DNA from: Tenacibaculum sp. 190524A02b
GTDB taxonomy: Bacteria > Bacteroidota > Bacteroidia > Flavobacteriales > Flavobacteriaceae
Direction: 5' to 3'
NCBI RefSeq assembly: GCF_964036645.1
Contig: NZ_OZ038525.1
Location: 2,626,501-2,690,500 of the forward strand
Length of the DNA: 64,000 nucleotides
Part shown: one piece after another, positions 1-11,066 of the stretch
Layout: each line of letters starts with the position of its first letter
Position numbering within the stretch: position 1 is the stretch's first letter
Program-made: the position numbers and the translations under genes
Notes under the pieces: generated by a model
What the model saw: only the letters and a program-made list of their open reading frames with translations
Databases searched by the model: none
Told to the model about the DNA's origin: nothing

Positions 1-2088
1 ATTATAACGTTCTTTTTGCGTTAACATACCCATGTTATAGTTCATGATAATTCCATCAACCTCTTTATTAGCTTCAGCAATCATATCATGTTTTTCAGCA
101 GGAATAATAATATCTCCTAATGAGAATGATAAACCTCCTTGGAATGCAAACTTATATCCCATATCCTTGATAGAATCTAAGAACTTACCTACCGCAGGTA
201 TGTCAGTTACTTTAAGAATTCCACCAATAATACCTCTTAACGATTTTTTAGTTAATACCTCATTAATGTAACCAGCTTGTTCAGGTACTACTTCATTAAA
301 TAATACTCTACCAACAGTAGTTTCAATAACTTTAGTTACTAACTCTTTATTTTCGTTTAAATCTTTAGTTCTTACTTTAATTCCAGCATTTAAGTCTACT
401 CTTTCTTCATTATAAGCTATCGTAACCTCTTCTGGTGAATAGAACGTTAATCCTTCTCCTTTAATAGGCACTTCAGGCGTAGACTTACGCTCCTTAGTCA
501 TATAGTATAAACCTAATACCATATCCTGAGATGGTACTGTAATTGGCGCACCATTTGCAGGGTTTAAGATATTGTGAGAAGCTAACATTAATAATTGAGC
601 TTCTAAAATTGCCTCTGGACCTAAAGGTAAGTGAACCGCCATTTGATCCCCATCAAAATCGGCGTTAAATGCCGTACATACTAATGGGTGTAAACGAATT
701 GCTTTTCCTTCAATTAATTTAGGCTGGAAAGCTTGGATACCTAAACGGTGTAACGTAGGAGCACGGTTTAATAAAACTGGATGTCCTTTAATTACGTTTT
801 CTAAAATATCCCAAACAACAGGCTCTTTTCTATCTATAATTTTCTTTGCAGATTTTACTGTTTTAACAATTCCTCTTTCTATTAACTTACGAATAACAAA
901 AGGCTTGTATAATTCAGCTGCCATATCTTTTGGCAATCCACATTCGTATAATTTTAACTCAGGTCCTACAACAATTACAGAACGAGCAGAATAATCAACA
1001 CGCTTACCTAGTAAGTTTTGACGGAAGCGTCCTTGCTTACCTTTTAAACTATCAGATAATGATTTTAATGGTCTATTAGATTCCGTTTTTACTGCAGATG
1101 CCTTACGTGTATTATCAAATAATGAATCTACCGACTCTTGTAACATACGCTTTTCATTACGTAAAATTACTTCAGGGGCCTTTATTTCCATTAATCGCTT
1201 TAAACGATTGTTACGGATAATTACACGACGATAAAGATCATTTAAATCTGAAGTAGCAAAACGACCTCCATCTAATGGTACTAATGGACGTAATTCTGGT
1301 GGAATTACCGGTACCACTTTCATTATCATCCACTCTGGTTTATTCTCTCTATTTTTTTGAGATTCTCTGAATGCTTCAACAACATTTAAGCGCTTTAATG
1401 CTTCATTCTTACGTTGTTTAGAAGTTTCAGTGTTGGCCTTGTGACGTAGTTCATATGACAAAGAGTCTAAATCAATTCTTTCTAATAAATCAATTAAACA
1501 CTCAGCTCCCATTTTAGCAATAAACTTATTAGGGTCTGTATCCTCTAAGTATTGATTGTCTTGTGGAAGTTCATCTGCTATATCCAAGTATTCTTCCTCA
1601 GTTAAAAAGTCCATTTTTTGCAATGGTTCTCCTTCTGAGTTTTTAGCAATACCTGGTTGAATTACTACATAACGCTCATAGTAAATTATCATATCTAACT
1701 TCTTAGATGGTAACCCTAAAAGGTATCCCATTTTGTTAGGTAATGATCTAAAGTACCAAATATGAGCAACTGGTACTACTAAGTTAATATGACCTACTCT
1801 ATCTCTACGTACTTTTTTCTCAGTAACTTCAACACCACATCGGTCACAAACGATTCCTTTATATCGGATTCTTTTATATTTACCACACGCACACTCGTAA
1901 TCTTTTACAGGTCCAAAGATACGCTCACAGAATAATCCGTCACGCTCTGGTTTATGTGTACGATAGTTAATAGTTTCTGGCTTTAACACCTCTCCTTTAG
2001 AAGCTTCTAAGATTGCTTCTGGAGAAGATAAACCAATTGTTATTTTGTTAAACTTCTTAACAGTGTATTTTTCGTTTTTTCTTGCCAT
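1..2088 (-). CDS. rpoC: DNA-directed RNA polymerase subunit beta' (5' part, runs off the left edge)
   Basis: The beta' subunit of RNA polymerase, which carries the catalytic magnesium site and much of the DNA clamp. Only the first 696 codons lie in the window; the frame is open to base 1. The protein begins MARKNEKY, has the N-terminal zinc-ribbon cysteines (CACGKYK followed by CDRCG, around residues 66-85), the clamp/rudder region, and the universal catalytic motif NADFDGDQ at residues 475-482, whose three aspartates (477, 479, 481) hold the metal. It follows rpoB by 99 nt and belongs to the same minus-strand transcript. No defect is visible in the part present. Confidence 0.97.
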   Translation of the reverse strand, partial: MARKNEKYTVKKFNKITIGLSSPEAILEASKGEVLKPETINYRTHKPERDGLFCERIFGPVKDYECACGKYKRIRYKGIVCDRCGVEVTEKKVRRDRVGHINLVVPVAHIWYFRSLPNKMGYLLGLPSKKLDMIIYYERYVVIQPGIAKNSEGEPLQKMDFLTEEEYLDIADELPQDNQYLEDTDPNKFIAKMGAECLIDLLERIDLDSLSYELRHKANTETSKQRKNEALKRLNVVEAFRESQKNRENKPEWMIMKVVPVIPPELRPLVPLDGGRFATSDLNDLYRRVIIRNNRLKRLMEIKAPEVILRNEKRMLQESVDSLFDNTRKASAVKTESNRPLKSLSDSLKGKQGRFRQNLLGKRVDYSARSVIVVGPELKLYECGLPKDMAAELYKPFVIRKLIERGIVKTVKSAKKIIDRKEPVVWDILENVIKGHPVLLNRAPTLHRLGIQAFQPKLIEGKAIRLHPLVCTAFNADFDGDQMAVHLPLGPEAILEAQLLMLASHNILNPANGAPITVPSQDMVLGLYYMTKERKSTPEVPIKGEGLTFYSPEEVTIAYNEERVDLNAGIKVRTKDLNENKELVTKVIETTVGRVLFNEVVPEQAGYINEVLTKKSLRGIIGGILKVTDIPAVGKFLDSIKDMGYKFAFQGGLSFSLGDIIIPAEKHDMIAEANKEVDGIIMNYNMGMLTQKERYN

Positions 2089-2114
2089 AATAATGGATTC
2101 GAATTATAATTGAA

Positions 2115-2173
2115 AATAGCCTTTAAAAGACCGCTATTGAAAAAATGATTTGCCTCAGAGTATAAACTCTGAG
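2115..2173 (-). other. Two stem-loops in the rpoB-rpoC spacer
   Basis: AATAGC (2115-2120) pairs with GCTATT (2133-2138), and CTCAGAG (2154-2160) pairs with CTCTGAG (2167-2173). Neither is followed by a clear U-tract, so they are more likely RNA-processing or stability structures between rpoB and rpoC than terminators. The function is inferred from position only. Confidence 0.4.
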
Positions 2174-2187
2174 ACATTTCACTGTGA

Positions 2188-5100
2188 TTATTCTTCTAAT
2201 CTAACGTCTAATCCTAAACCTTTAAGTTCGTGCATTAATACGTTAAATGATTCTGGTAAACCTGGTTCTGGCATTGCTTCACCCTTAACGATTGACTCGT
2301 AAGTTTTTGCTCTACCTAATACATCATCGGATTTTACAGTTAGAATTTCTCTTAAGATACTTGAAGCACCATATGCTTCAAGTGCCCAAACTTCCATTTC
2401 TCCGAAACGCTGACCTCCAAATTGAGCTTTACCTCCTAATGGTTGTTGTGTAATTAATGAGTAAGGACCAATTGAACGAGCATGCATCTTATCTTCAATC
2501 ATGTGACCTAACTTAATCATATAAATTACTCCAACTGTTGCAGGTTGATCAAATCGTTTTCCTGTTCCTCCATCATATAAATAAGTATGGCCATAGCGAG
2601 GGATTCCTGCTTCATCTGTTAAAGCGTTTATCTCATTAATATTCGCTCCATCAAAAATAGGAGTTGCATATTTTTGGTGTAATTTTTGACCTGCCCATCC
2701 AAGAACAGTTTCATAAATCTGACCAATGTTCATACGTGATGGTACCCCTAATGGATTTAATACAATATCAACTGGTGTTCCATCTTCTAAGAATGGCATA
2801 TCTTCTTGACGTACGATTCTTGCAACAATACCTTTGTTACCATGACGTCCAGCCATTTTATCACCTACCTTTAATTTACGTTTCTTAGCTACGTATATTT
2901 TAGCTAATTTTAAGATTCCTGCTGGTAATTCATCACCAACAGAAATAGTAAACTTTTCACGACGTAAACTACCTTGAAGGTCATTAACCTTAATTTTATA
3001 GTTATGTACAAGTTCAACTACTAAAGCATTTAACTCTTTATCAGTTGTCCAAGTTCCACTTAAGTGTGTGAAATCTTCAACAGAGTTTAACATTTTTTGA
3101 GTAAACTTCTTACCTTTAGGCAATACTTCTTCTCCTAAATCGTTATAAACTCCTTGTGAAGTTTTACCTGTTACTAAATTAAATAATTTATCAACTAAGT
3201 TATCTTTTAAACCATCAAATCTAGAAACGTAAGATGCTTCTAAAGTAGCAATTGCTTCTTTGTCACGAGCTCTCTTGTTTTTATCTTTAACTGCACGTTT
3301 AAATAACTTTTTATCTATTACCACACCTCTTAATGAAGGAGAAGCTTTTAATGATGCGTCTTTTACATCTCCTGCTTTATCTCCAAAGATAGCACGTAAT
3401 AATTTCTCTTCTGGTGTTGGATCTGACTCTCCTTTTGGGGTTATTTTACCTATTAAAATATCTCCAGGTTTTACTTCAGCTCCAATACGAATCATTCCAT
3501 TTTCATCAAGGTCTTTAGTTGCCTCTTCAGAAACATTTGGAATGTCATTTGTTAATTCTTCAGCTCCTAACTTAGTATCTCTAACATCTAATGAATATTC
3601 ATCTATATGTATAGAAGTAAAGATATCTTCCCGAACTACTTTTTCAGAAATTACAATTGCATCCTCGAAGTTATATCCTTTCCAAGGCATGAAAGCAACT
3701 TTCATATTTCTTCCTAAAGCAAGTTCTCCTTGTTGAGTAGCATATCCTTCACAAAGTACTTGTCCTTCTTCAACTCTATCACCTCTTCTTACAATTGGCT
3801 TTAAGTTAATGTTAGTACCTTGGTTAGTTTTTCTAAACTTAATTAAGTCGTATGATTTTTCATCTGGATCAAAGCTTACCATTCGCTCTTCTTCAGTTCT
3901 ATCATACTTAATTATTATTTTATTTGCATCTACATATTCAACAACTCCATTACCTTCTGCATTTATTAAAATACGAGAATCTTTAGCTACTCTTCTTTCT
4001 AATCCAGTTCCTACAATTGGAGATTCAGGACGTAATAATGGTACAGCTTGACGCATCATGTTTGATCCCATTAAGGCACGGTTTGCGTCATCATGCTCTA
4101 AGAAAGGAATTAACGATGCTGAGATTGAAGCTATCTGGTTTGGAGCAACGTCCATATAATTGATAGCCTCTGGTGTTTCAACTGGAAAATCACCTTCTTC
4201 ACGAGCAATAACTCTATCTGTTCCAAAAGTACCATCTTCATTAACTGGTAAGTTAGATTGAGCTATTTTCATTCCTTCTTCTTCTTCAGCAGAAAGATAA
4301 ATTGGCTCTTCTATTGAAACAACTCCACCATCTACTTTTTTATATGGAGTTTCTATAAAACCTAGATTATTAACCTTAGCAAATACTGCTAAAGAAGAAA
4401 TTAATCCAATGTTTGGTCCTTCAGGTGTTTCAATAGGACATAAACGTCCATAGTGAGTATAGTGAACATCACGAACCTCGAAACCAGCTCTTTCACGAGA
4501 TAAACCTCCAGGTCCTAAAGCTGATAAACGACGTTTATGGGTTATCTCTGCTAATGGATTGGTTTGATCCATAAACTGAGACAACTGGTTTGTACCGAAA
4601 AATGAATTAATAACAGACGATAAAGTCTTAGCGTTAATTAAGTCAATAGGCGTAAAAACCTCATTGTCACGCACATTCATTCTTTCACGAATAGTACGAG
4701 CCATACGAGCTAAACCTACACCAAATTGTCCTGCTAATTGCTCACCAACTGTTCTAACACGACGGTTAGATAAGTGATCAATATCATCTACTTCAGCCTT
4801 AGAGTTTATTAACTCAATAAGGTACTTAATTATCGTAATAATATCTGTTTTAGTTAATACTTTTTGATCTAAATCTTCATCTAAACCAAGTTTTGTATTC
4901 ATTCTAAAACGTCCAACTTCACCTAAACTATAGCGCTGCTCTGAAAAGAATAATTTTTCAATAATTCCTCTTGCAGTTTCCTCATCTGGCGGTTCAGCAT
5001 TACGTAATTGTCTATATATATGTTCTACAGCCTCTTTTTCTGAGTTTGTAGGATCTTTCTGTAATGTATTATGAATAATTGCGTAATCAGCTTGAAGATT

Positions 5101-5997
5101 ATCTTCCTTATGTAGTAAGATAGTCTTAGCTCCAGCTTCAATTATTTCATCAATATGCTCTTTTTCTAAAATAGTATCACGGTCGAAAATAATTTCATTA
5201 CGCTCAATAGATACAACTTCTCCTGTATCTTCATCAACGAAATCTTCATGCCATGTTTTTAAAACTCTTGCCGCTAATTTTCTACCTAATACTTTTTTTA
5301 ATCCAGCCTTAGAAACTTTTACTTCTTCAGCTAAATCAAAAATCTCTAAAATATCTTTATCTCTTTCAAAACCTATGGCTCTGAATAACGTAGTTACTGG
5401 TAATTTTTTCTTTCTATCAATATAGGCATACATTACCTGATTGATATCTGTGGCAAATTCTATCCACGACCCTTTAAAAGGAATAACTCTAGCTGAGTAT
5501 AACTTAGTTCCATTAGCATGGAAAGATTGACCAAAGAACACCCCTGGTGAACGGTGTAATTGTGATACCACAACACGCTCCGCTCCATTAATAATAAAGG
5601 TACCAGAGTTGGTCATATAAGGAATTGTACCTAAATAAACATCCTGTACTATAGTCTCAAAATCTTCATGTTCTGGGTCTGTACAGTATAATTTTAAACG
5701 CGCTTTTAGAGGTACACTATAAGTTAACCCTCTTTCAATACATTCTTGGATGCTGTATCTTGGTGGATCTACAAAATAGTCTAAAAATTCTAATACAAAT
5801 TGATTACGTGTGTCTGTAATCGGAAAGTTGTCCATGAAAGTTTTATACAAACCTTCATTACCTCGCTGATCAGCCTTAGTTTGAAGTTGGAAGAAATCCT
5901 GGAAAGATTTCACCTGAATATCTAAGAAATCTGGATAGTCAGCTCCTAATTTAGATGATGCGAAGTTAATTCTTTCAGTAGTGTTTATCGTTGCCAA
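2188..5997 (-). CDS. rpoB: DNA-directed RNA polymerase subunit beta
   Basis: The beta subunit of RNA polymerase, 1269 aa, the usual size in Bacteroidota (shorter than about 1342 aa in E. coli). The order is protrusion/lobe domains, the fork-loop region, the hybrid-binding domain with GRHGNKGIV, and the C-terminal clamp-contacting segment. The rifampicin pocket (about residues 465-500) reads [22 protein letters not shown], so the D516, H526 and S531 equivalents are the sensitive-type residues and nothing here predicts rifampicin resistance. The gene lies between rplL and rpoC in the conserved beta operon. A 232-nt spacer rich in stem-loops separates it from rplL. Confidence 0.98.
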   Translation of the reverse strand: MATINTTERINFASSKLGADYPDFLDIQVKSFQDFFQLQTKADQRGNEGLYKTFMDNFPITDTRNQFVLEFLDYFVDPPRYSIQECIERGLTYSVPLKARLKLYCTDPEHEDFETIVQDVYLGTIPYMTNSGTFIINGAERVVVSQLHRSPGVFFGQSFHANGTKLYSARVIPFKGSWIEFATDINQVMYAYIDRKKKLPVTTLFRAIGFERDKDILEIFDLAEEVKVSKAGLKKVLGRKLAARVLKTWHEDFVDEDTGEVVSIERNEIIFDRDTILEKEHIDEIIEAGAKTILLHKEDNLQADYAIIHNTLQKDPTNSEKEAVEHIYRQLRNAEPPDEETARGIIEKLFFSEQRYSLGEVGRFRMNTKLGLDEDLDQKVLTKTDIITIIKYLIELINSKAEVDDIDHLSNRRVRTVGEQLAGQFGVGLARMARTIRERMNVRDNEVFTPIDLINAKTLSSVINSFFGTNQLSQFMDQTNPLAEITHKRRLSALGPGGLSRERAGFEVRDVHYTHYGRLCPIETPEGPNIGLISSLAVFAKVNNLGFIETPYKKVDGGVVSIEEPIYLSAEEEEGMKIAQSNLPVNEDGTFGTDRVIAREEGDFPVETPEAINYMDVAPNQIASISASLIPFLEHDDANRALMGSNMMRQAVPLLRPESPIVGTGLERRVAKDSRILINAEGNGVVEYVDANKIIIKYDRTEEERMVSFDPDEKSYDLIKFRKTNQGTNINLKPIVRRGDRVEEGQVLCEGYATQQGELALGRNMKVAFMPWKGYNFEDAIVISEKVVREDIFTSIHIDEYSLDVRDTKLGAEELTNDIPNVSEEATKDLDENGMIRIGAEVKPGDILIGKITPKGESDPTPEEKLLRAIFGDKAGDVKDASLKASPSLRGVVIDKKLFKRAVKDKNKRARDKEAIATLEASYVSRFDGLKDNLVDKLFNLVTGKTSQGVYNDLGEEVLPKGKKFTQKMLNSVEDFTHLSGTWTTDKELNALVVELVHNYKIKVNDLQGSLRREKFTISVGDELPAGILKLAKIYVAKKRKLKVGDKMAGRHGNKGIVARIVRQEDMPFLEDGTPVDIVLNPLGVPSRMNIGQIYETVLGWAGQKLHQKYATPIFDGANINEINALTDEAGIPRYGHTYLYDGGTGKRFDQPATVGVIYMIKLGHMIEDKMHARSIGPYSLITQQPLGGKAQFGGQRFGEMEVWALEAYGASSILREILTVKSDDVLGRAKTYESIVKGEAMPEPGLPESFNVLMHELKGLGLDVRLEE

Positions 5998-6033
5998 AAG
6001 AGATACTATTTTTAAATTAAAAATATTTTAAAA

Positions 6034-6226
6034 TGAAACTTTATGTTTCAGCAATGCAATTTTATTGCAACAACTGACGTTTATTCATCAGTTAATTATT
6101 GTCGTAAATATCACAAAACGCGATATTATAAAAAGAACGAATATATACACAAAATGGTTTAGGACTAAGAACTTTAGTTCCTAGTACCTAAACCTTTATT
6201 GTTTATTCCCGATTAATCGGGAATAA
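6034..6226 (-). promoter_or_regulatory. Six tandem stem-loops between rplL and rpoB (putative attenuator/processing region)
   Basis: Read in transcription order: a perfect 24-nt palindrome (6203-6226, core CCCGATTAATCGGG); a long hairpin (6156-6194) with GGTTTAGG/CCTAAACC, ACTA/TAGT and GAACT/AGTTC closing a TT loop, followed on the minus strand by a short T-rich stretch; then AATATC/GATATT (6107-6127), AACTGA/TCAGTT (6072-6093), TGCAAT/ATTGCA (6055-6069) and TGAAAC/GTTTCA (6034-6050). In E. coli the rplL-rpoB spacer holds a partial attenuator and an RNase III site. An equivalent role here is an inference from position and structure. Confidence 0.5.
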
Positions 6227-6229
6227 TTA

Positions 6230-6607
6230 TTACTTAAGCTCTACTTCAGCTCCAGCCTCTTCTAAAGACTTTTTAAGACCTTCAGCCTCATCTTTAGCAA
6301 CTCCTTCCTTAACTGGTGCTGGAGCGCTATCTACGATTGCTTTAGCATCTTTTAATCCTAAACCAGTTAATTCTTTAACTAATTTAACAACTGCTAATTT
6401 AGAACCTCCTGCTGCTTTTAAGATAACGTCAAATTCAGTTTTCTCTTCTGCTGCATCTCCTCCAGCTCCACCTGCTGGTCCTGCTACTGCTACTGCAGCT
6501 GCTGCTGGCTCAATACCATATTCATCTTTTAAAATATCAGCTAATTCATTAACTTCTTTTACTGTTAAGTTAACTAATTGTTCTGCGAAATCTTTTAAAT
6601 CTGCCAT
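6230..6607 (-). CDS. rplL: 50S ribosomal protein L7/L12
   Basis: The acidic stalk protein that recruits translational GTPases, 125 aa. It has an N-terminal dimerisation helix ([14 protein letters not shown]), an Ala/Gly-rich hinge around residues 35-52, and the C-terminal factor-binding domain ([31 protein letters not shown]). It follows rplJ by 49 nt as in most bacteria. The stem-loop-rich spacer to rpoB just downstream would allow a higher level of L7/L12 than of RNA polymerase subunits. Confidence 0.97.
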   Translation of the reverse strand: MADLKDFAEQLVNLTVKEVNELADILKDEYGIEPAAAAVAVAGPAGGAGGDAAEEKTEFDVILKAAGGSKLAVVKLVKELTGLGLKDAKAIVDSAPAPVKEGVAKDEAEGLKKSLEEAGAEVELK

Positions 6608-6656
6608 TTTAATTGTTTTTTGAAAATTTTATTATTTAGTTTATTAGTGCGCTTAA

Positions 6657-7172
6657 TTATTTTTCTGATAATGTTTTTAAGATACCTGATAACTTACCTC
6701 CACCAGACTGAAGTGCTGAAACAACATTCTTAGCAGGTGATTGTAATAATCCAATAATATCTCCAATAAGTTCTTCTCTAGACTTAATGTTAACAAGAGC
6801 GTCTAATTGGTCATCTCCAACATAAACCGCTTCTTCAACATAAGCACCTTTTAATAAAGGTTTATCAGATTTTTTTCTGAACTCTTTAATAACTTTTGCT
6901 GGTGCATTTGATGCTTCAGCAATTAACATTGATGTATTACCTTTTAATACATCTGCTAATTCAGCAAAATCTTTATCAGAAGCTTCCATTGCTTTTGCTA
7001 ACAATGTATTCTTCACAACAGCCAATTGTACGTTAGCTTTAAAACAAGCTCTACGTAAGTTAGATGTAGTTATAGCATCTAACCCAGATATATCTGCTAA
7101 ATAGATTGTATTAGTATCTGCTAACTGTGCTGTTAAATCTTGTATTACTTGTGATTTTTCCTCTCTAGTCAT
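6657..7172 (-). CDS. rplJ: 50S ribosomal protein L10
   Basis: Base of the ribosomal stalk. It binds 23S rRNA through its N-terminal domain and carries L7/L12 dimers on its C-terminal helix. 171 aa, starting MTREEKSQVIQDL; the internal motif VVKNTLLAKAM (about residues 53-63) is typical of the RNA-binding domain. It sits 21 nt after rplA and 49 nt before rplL. In many bacteria L10 with L7/L12 represses its own mRNA leader. I saw no obvious conserved leader in the short gap here. Confidence 0.96.
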   Translation of the reverse strand: MTREEKSQVIQDLTAQLADTNTIYLADISGLDAITTSNLRRACFKANVQLAVVKNTLLAKAMEASDKDFAELADVLKGNTSMLIAEASNAPAKVIKEFRKKSDKPLLKGAYVEEAVYVGDDQLDALVNIKSREELIGDIIGLLQSPAKNVVSALQSGGGKLSGILKTLSEK

Positions 7173-7193
7173 AATTAAAAAGTTTTAACTGCC

Positions 7194-7886
7194 TTATGAT
7201 ACTGTTTTAACATCTACTGCAACACTAGGACTCATAGTTGAAGACATAAATATACTCTTAATATAAGTACCTTTAGCTGCTGTTGGCTTTAATTTTAAAA
7301 TTGTTTGTACTAACTCATTTGCATTTTCTGCAATTTTATCAGCGTCAAAAGATGCCTTAGCTATAGCAGCGTGTACAATACCAGTTTTATCAACTTTAAA
7401 GTCAATCTTACCAGCCTTTACTTCTTTTACTGCTTTTGCAACATCCATAGTTACCGTACCTGTTTTTGGGTTAGGCATTAATCCTCTTGGTCCTAAAATA
7501 CGTCCTAAAGGTCCTAATTTACCCATAACACTTGGCATAGTAATTATAACATCAACATCAGTCCATCCTCCTTTGATTTTTTGAAGGTATTCATCTAACC
7601 CTACATAATCAGCACCTGCTGCTTGAGCTTCTGCCTCTTTATCTGGAGTAACTAATGCTAATACTTTTACATCCTTACCAGTTCCGTGTGGTAAAGTTAC
7701 TACTCCACGTACCATTTGATTAGCTTTACGAGGATCTACTCCTAAACGGATAGCTAAATCTACCGATGCATCAAATTTTACGTTTGTAATTTCCTTTACT
7801 AAAGCTGATGCTTCACTTAAATTATAAACTTTAGAGCTATCAATTTTAGCACGAGCTTCTTTTTGTTTTTTAGTCAATCTTGCCAT
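7194..7886 (-). CDS. rplA: 50S ribosomal protein L1
   Basis: Forms the L1 stalk that helps release E-site tRNA, and is a classic autogenous translational repressor of the L11-L1 mRNA. 230 aa, full length. Family signatures include [17 protein letters not shown] (about residues 59-75) and the [21 protein letters not shown] segment (about 121-141). It lies 20 nt downstream of rplK, the conserved order. Confidence 0.97.
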   Translation of the reverse strand: MARLTKKQKEARAKIDSSKVYNLSEASALVKEITNVKFDASVDLAIRLGVDPRKANQMVRGVVTLPHGTGKDVKVLALVTPDKEAEAQAAGADYVGLDEYLQKIKGGWTDVDVIITMPSVMGKLGPLGRILGPRGLMPNPKTGTVTMDVAKAVKEVKAGKIDFKVDKTGIVHAAIAKASFDADKIAENANELVQTILKLKPTAAKGTYIKSIFMSSTMSPSVAVDVKTVS

Positions 7887-7906
7887 GTTCTAAATTGCTT
7901 TTAAGT

Positions 7907-8344
7907 TTATTCAGGAGCATCACCTGTAACTGTTAATCCCATTGAGCGAGCAGTACCAGCAATCATTCTCATTGCAGACTCCACTTTAAAAGCGTTTAAA
8001 TCCGCCATTTTGTCCTCTGCAATAGTTCTTACCTGATCCCAAGTAACACTTGCTACTTTTTTTCTATTAGGTTCTCCTGAACCTTTCTTAATTTTGGCCG
8101 CTTCTAATAATTGCACCGCAGCTGGTGGTGTTTTTACAACAAATTCAAACGATTTGTCTTTATAAACTGTTATCACAACAGGTAATACTTTACCTTGCTT
8201 GTCCTGTGTACGAGCATTAAACTGCTTACAGAACTCCATGATATTAACACCGGCAGCACCTAAAGCGGGTCCAACTGGTGGCGATGGATTCGCAGCACCT
8301 CCCCTAACTTGTAGTTTTACTAATTTACTAACTTCTTTTGCCAT
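7907..8344 (-). CDS. rplK: 50S ribosomal protein L11
   Basis: Binds the GTPase-associated centre of 23S rRNA and is needed for RelA activation and thiopeptide sensitivity. 145 aa. The N-terminal domain has the proline-rich segment [17 protein letters not shown] that thiostrepton contacts. The C-terminal domain binds rRNA and ends with [14 protein letters not shown]. It follows nusG by 64 nt and starts the ribosomal-protein part of the operon. Confidence 0.97.
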   Translation of the reverse strand: MAKEVSKLVKLQVRGGAANPSPPVGPALGAAGVNIMEFCKQFNARTQDKQGKVLPVVITVYKDKSFEFVVKTPPAAVQLLEAAKIKKGSGEPNRKKVASVTWDQVRTIAEDKMADLNAFKVESAMRMIAGTARSMGLTVTGDAPE

Positions 8345-8408
8345 TGTTTAAGATTTAAAAATGTGTTTAATTTGGAAGCTCAAACACATTAAAATATAGA
8401 TGTAACAA

Positions 8409-8960
8409 TTATATTTTCTCTACTTGCATGTAATTTAACTCTAACGGTGTCTTCCTTCCGAATATCTTCACCATTACTTCTAATTTACGTTTTTCTTCAT
8501 TTACATTCTCAACAGTTCCGTCAAAACCATTAAATGGCCCATCAATAACCTTAACTGTCTCTCCAACACTGTAAGGTATAACTACATTCTCATCTTTTAC
8601 AGATAATTCATCAACCTTACCTAACATTCTATTAACCTCAGACTTTCTCATTGGTACCGGGTCTCCTCCTTTAGTCTCACCTAAAAAACCAATAACCCCA
8701 GTTACAGCCTTTATTACGTGTGGTACTTCCCCTGCTAAATTAGCTTCTACCATGACATATCCTGGAAAATAAACGCGTTCTCTGTTTATTTTTTTCCCAT
8801 TTCTTACCTGAATAACTTTTTCTGTAGGAACAATAACTTGGTTAACAAAATCAGATAAACCATGACGAGCTATTTCAGTCTCGATATAAGTTTTTACTTT
8901 ATTTTCTTGTCCACCGATAGCCCTAACTACGTACCACTTCATCACCGAATCAGCCATCAT
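8409..8960 (-). CDS. nusG: Transcription termination/antitermination protein NusG
   Basis: An elongation factor that binds the RNA polymerase clamp and links transcription to translation or Rho. 183 aa. It has an N-terminal NGN domain (KWYVVRAIGGQENKVKTYIE) with the FPGYVMVEANL core, and a C-terminal KOW domain (GETVKVIDGPFNGFDGTVENV). The start codon overlaps the secE stop in a TAATG arrangement, so the two are translationally coupled. Starts at the second or seventh codon (both Met) are also possible; MKWYVVRA aligns best with short homologues. Confidence 0.96.
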   Translation of the reverse strand: MMADSVMKWYVVRAIGGQENKVKTYIETEIARHGLSDFVNQVIVPTEKVIQVRNGKKINRERVYFPGYVMVEANLAGEVPHVIKAVTGVIGFLGETKGGDPVPMRKSEVNRMLGKVDELSVKDENVVIPYSVGETVKVIDGPFNGFDGTVENVNEEKRKLEVMVKIFGRKTPLELNYMQVEKI

Positions 8961-9151
8961 TAAAACATTTTAAAGAAGTTATCTAATCCTGTTTGAAAAA
9001 CTTTATCAATAGCTGCTACAACTAATGCAAAAGCAATAGTAAAAGCTGCTACTACTACTGTTGACTTTTGAGCTTCTTCACGAGACACCCAAGTCATATT
9101 TGTGTTTAATTCTTCAAAAGAATCCTTGATGTATTGTATAAAGTTATTCAT
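8960..9151 (-). CDS. secE: Preprotein translocase subunit SecE
   Basis: The small essential SecYEG subunit in its one-helix form, 63 aa, as in most non-proteobacteria. It has an amphipathic N-terminal helix (YIKDSFEELNTNMTWVSREEAQKST), with the conserved TWVSREEA segment just before the single membrane helix (about residues 33-53). It is placed directly upstream of nusG, the near-universal pairing, and after the tRNA-Trp gene. Confidence 0.95.
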   Translation of the reverse strand: MNNFIQYIKDSFEELNTNMTWVSREEAQKSTVVVAAFTIAFALVVAAIDKVFQTGLDNFFKMF

Positions 9152-9208
9152 GTGTTTTTATCCTTTTAACGAGTTGCAGTAAAACAACTACAACTCGCTT
9201 TAAATTTG

Positions 9209-9281
9209 CACGGGTTGAGAGACTCGAACTCCCGACACCTGGTTTTGGAGACCAGTGCTCTACCAACTGAGCTAAACCCGT
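9209..9281 (-). tRNA. trnW: tRNA-Trp (anticodon CCA)
   Basis: A 73-nt cloverleaf on the minus strand. Acceptor ACGGGTT pairs with AACCCGT, the D-arm is GCTC/GAGC, the anticodon stem CTGGT/ACCAG closes the loop CTCCAAA, and the T-stem GGGAG/CTCTC closes TTCGAGT. The discriminator is G; the terminal CCA is not encoded. It sits between tuf and secE, as is usual in Bacteroidota. Confidence 0.96.
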
Positions 9282-9343
9282 TTTTCATTTTAATGGAGTC
9301 TCTCTATAAAAGAGACTCCATATGCTTTATATTAAACTTGTAA

Positions 9344-10531
9344 TTAGTCTAAAATTTCAGTTACCTGACCAGCTCCAACTGTTCTACCTCCTTCACGGAT
9401 AGCGAACTGTAAACCTACGTTTAATGCGATTGGCTGGATTAAATCAACAGTAATTGTTAAGTTATCACCTGGCATAACCATTTCTACACCATCAGGTAAA
9501 CCAATGTTACCAGTTACATCAGTTGTACGTACGTAAAACTGTGGACGGTAGTTATTGTGGAAAGGAGTGTGACGACCACCTTCTTCTTTCTTCAAGATAT
9601 ATACCTCAGCTTTAAACTTAGCGTGTGGAGTTACAGAACCTGGCTTACAGATTACCATTCCTCTCTTGATATCAGTTTTATCAATACCTCTTAATAAGAT
9701 ACCTGCATTATCTCCAGCTTCTCCTCTATCTAAAATTTGACGGAACATCTCGATACCAGTTACTGTAGAAGTTAACTTCTCAGTTCCCATACCAATAATA
9801 TCTACAGGATCTCCAGAGTTAATAATACCAGTTTCGATACGTCCAGTTGCTACAGTACCACGACCTGTAATAGAGAATACATCCTCAATTGGCATTAAGA
9901 AATCCTTTTCAGTATCTCTTGGTGGCTCTTCAATCCAAGTATCAACAGCTTCCATTAATTCTAAAACTGTATCAACCCACTTTTGCTCACCATTTAAAGC
10001 ACCTAAAGCAGAACCCATTACAACAGGACCATTATCTCCATCATACTCATAGAAAGATAATAAATCTCTTACTTCCATTTCTACTAACTCTAATAACTCC
10101 TCATCATCAACCATATCAACTTTGTTTAAGAAAACAACGATACGAGGAATACCTACCTGACGACCTAATAAGATGTGCTCACGAGTTTGAGGCATTGGAC
10201 CATCAGTAGCAGCAACTACTAAGATAGCACCATCCATTTGCGCAGCTCCAGTTACCATGTTCTTTACATAATCCGCGTGACCAGGACAGTCAACGTGTGC
10301 ATAGTGACGGTTTGCTGTTGCATACTCTACGTGAGAAGAGTTAATTGTGATACCTCTTTCTTTTTCTTCTGGAGCATTATCAATTTGATCAAAAGCTCTT
10401 TGCTCAGAATATCCTGCATCAGCTAAAACTTTAGTGATTGCTGCAGTTAAAGTAGTTTTACCGTGATCTACGTGACCGATAGTACCTACATTTAAGTGTG
10501 GTTTCGAACGATCATAAGTTCCTTTTGCCAT
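9344..10531 (-). CDS. tuf: Elongation factor Tu
   Basis: A GTPase that delivers aminoacyl-tRNA to the ribosome. 395 aa, three domains. G1 is [10 protein letters not shown] (about residues 19-28), followed by the effector RGITIN, G3 [12 protein letters not shown] with the catalytic His, and G4 NKVD. Domains 2 and 3 are complete and end [11 protein letters not shown]. It is embedded among tRNA genes (Thr, Tyr, Gly, Thr upstream; Trp downstream), an arrangement well known in Bacteroidota. No insertions or unusual residues were seen. Confidence 0.98.
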   Translation of the reverse strand: MAKGTYDRSKPHLNVGTIGHVDHGKTTLTAAITKVLADAGYSEQRAFDQIDNAPEEKERGITINSSHVEYATANRHYAHVDCPGHADYVKNMVTGAAQMDGAILVVAATDGPMPQTREHILLGRQVGIPRIVVFLNKVDMVDDEELLELVEMEVRDLLSFYEYDGDNGPVVMGSALGALNGEQKWVDTVLELMEAVDTWIEEPPRDTEKDFLMPIEDVFSITGRGTVATGRIETGIINSGDPVDIIGMGTEKLTSTVTGIEMFRQILDRGEAGDNAGILLRGIDKTDIKRGMVICKPGSVTPHAKFKAEVYILKKEEGGRHTPFHNNYRPQFYVRTTDVTGNIGLPDGVEMVMPGDNLTITVDLIQPIALNVGLQFAIREGGRTVGAGQVTEILD

Positions 10532-10603
10532 GATTATTAATTTTAATTCTTAGTTAAATATATTTAGTGTTACTTTAAAACTTTTTAAAAAAACTCTAAA
10601 AAG

Positions 10604-10676
10604 AGCCAATGACGGGATTTGAACCCGTGACCTCATCCCTACCAAGGATGCGCTCTACCAACTGAGCTACACCGGC
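10604..10676 (-). tRNA. trnT: tRNA-Thr (anticodon GGT)
   Basis: 73 nt. Acceptor GCCGGTG pairs with CATTGGC (two G-T wobbles), and the anticodon stem CATCC/GGATG closes the loop TTGGTAG. The T-arm ACGGG/CCCGT closes TTCAAAT. The CCA is not encoded. It is the last tRNA before tuf in this transcript. Confidence 0.96.
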
Positions 10677-10690
10677 TTGGAAATTTTTAG

Positions 10691-10763
10691 AGCGGGAGAC
10701 CGGGTTCGAACCGGCGACATTCAGCTTGGAAGGCTGACGCTCTACCAACTGAGCTACTCCCGC
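10691..10763 (-). tRNA. trnG: tRNA-Gly (anticodon TCC)
   Basis: 73 nt. Acceptor GCGGGAG pairs with CTCCCGC, the anticodon stem TCAGC/GCTGA closes CTTCCAA, and the T-loop is TTCGAAC. It lies 14 nt upstream of tRNA-Thr(GGT) in the same orientation, so the two are almost certainly co-transcribed. Confidence 0.96.
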
Positions 10764-10787
10764 TTTTAAATTTAAAAAAGTTATTAG

Positions 10788-10870
10788 TGGGGAGAGCAGG
10801 ATTCGAACCTGCGAAGTCGAAAGACAACGGAGTTACAGTCCGTCCCATTTGGCCGCTCTGGAATCTCCCC
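10788..10870 (-). tRNA. trnY: tRNA-Tyr (anticodon GTA)
   Basis: 83 nt, class II with a long variable arm. Acceptor GGGGAGA pairs with TCTCCCC, the anticodon loop is TGTAACT, the T-loop TTCGAAT, and the discriminator A. The extra arm separates the anticodon and T-arms, as expected for bacterial tRNA-Tyr. Confidence 0.96.
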
Positions 10871-10900
10871 GAAAAACTTTTAAATATTTTAATGAACTTG

Positions 10901-10974
10901 AGCCGATAGAGGGACTCGAACCCACGACCTGCTGATTACAAATCAGCTGCTCTAGCCAGCTGAGCTATATCGGC
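10901..10974 (-). tRNA. trnT: tRNA-Thr (anticodon TGT)
   Basis: 74 nt. Acceptor GCCGATA pairs with TATCGGC, the anticodon stem GCTGA/TCAGC closes TTTGTAA, and the T-loop is TTCGAGT. It is the first tRNA of the thr-tyr-gly-thr-tuf transcript and follows the putative promoter at 11018-11025. Confidence 0.96.
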
Positions 10975-11017
10975 TTTTTACTGCTATAAAAAACAGCCCG
11001 CTATTTCTAACGGACTG

Positions 11018-11025
11018 CAAATGTA
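11018..11025 (-). promoter_or_regulatory. Putative -7 promoter element of the tRNA-tuf transcript
   Basis: On the minus strand the octamer reads TACATTTG, matching the Bacteroidota -7 consensus TAnnTTTG, about 45 nt before the first tRNA. A short stem-loop (TCCG/CGG type) follows in the leader. No convincing -33 TTG was found at the expected spacing, so this rests on one element. Confidence 0.45.
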
Positions 11026-11066
11026 AAAAGTAATTTTTGATTTTTAAAACTTTTTCTAATTATTTT

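Noticed and set aside
2203..2210. Rifampicin-resistance changes in rpoB
   Set aside because: The drug-pocket motifs elsewhere in rpoB ([18 protein letters not shown]) are of the sensitive type.
3260..3736. 158-aa plus-strand frame inside rpoB
   Set aside because: It is the antisense shadow of a highly conserved gene; codon periodicity belongs to rpoB.
9889..10209. 106-aa plus-strand frame inside tuf
   Set aside because: Antisense shadow of EF-Tu with biased composition and no recognisable domain.
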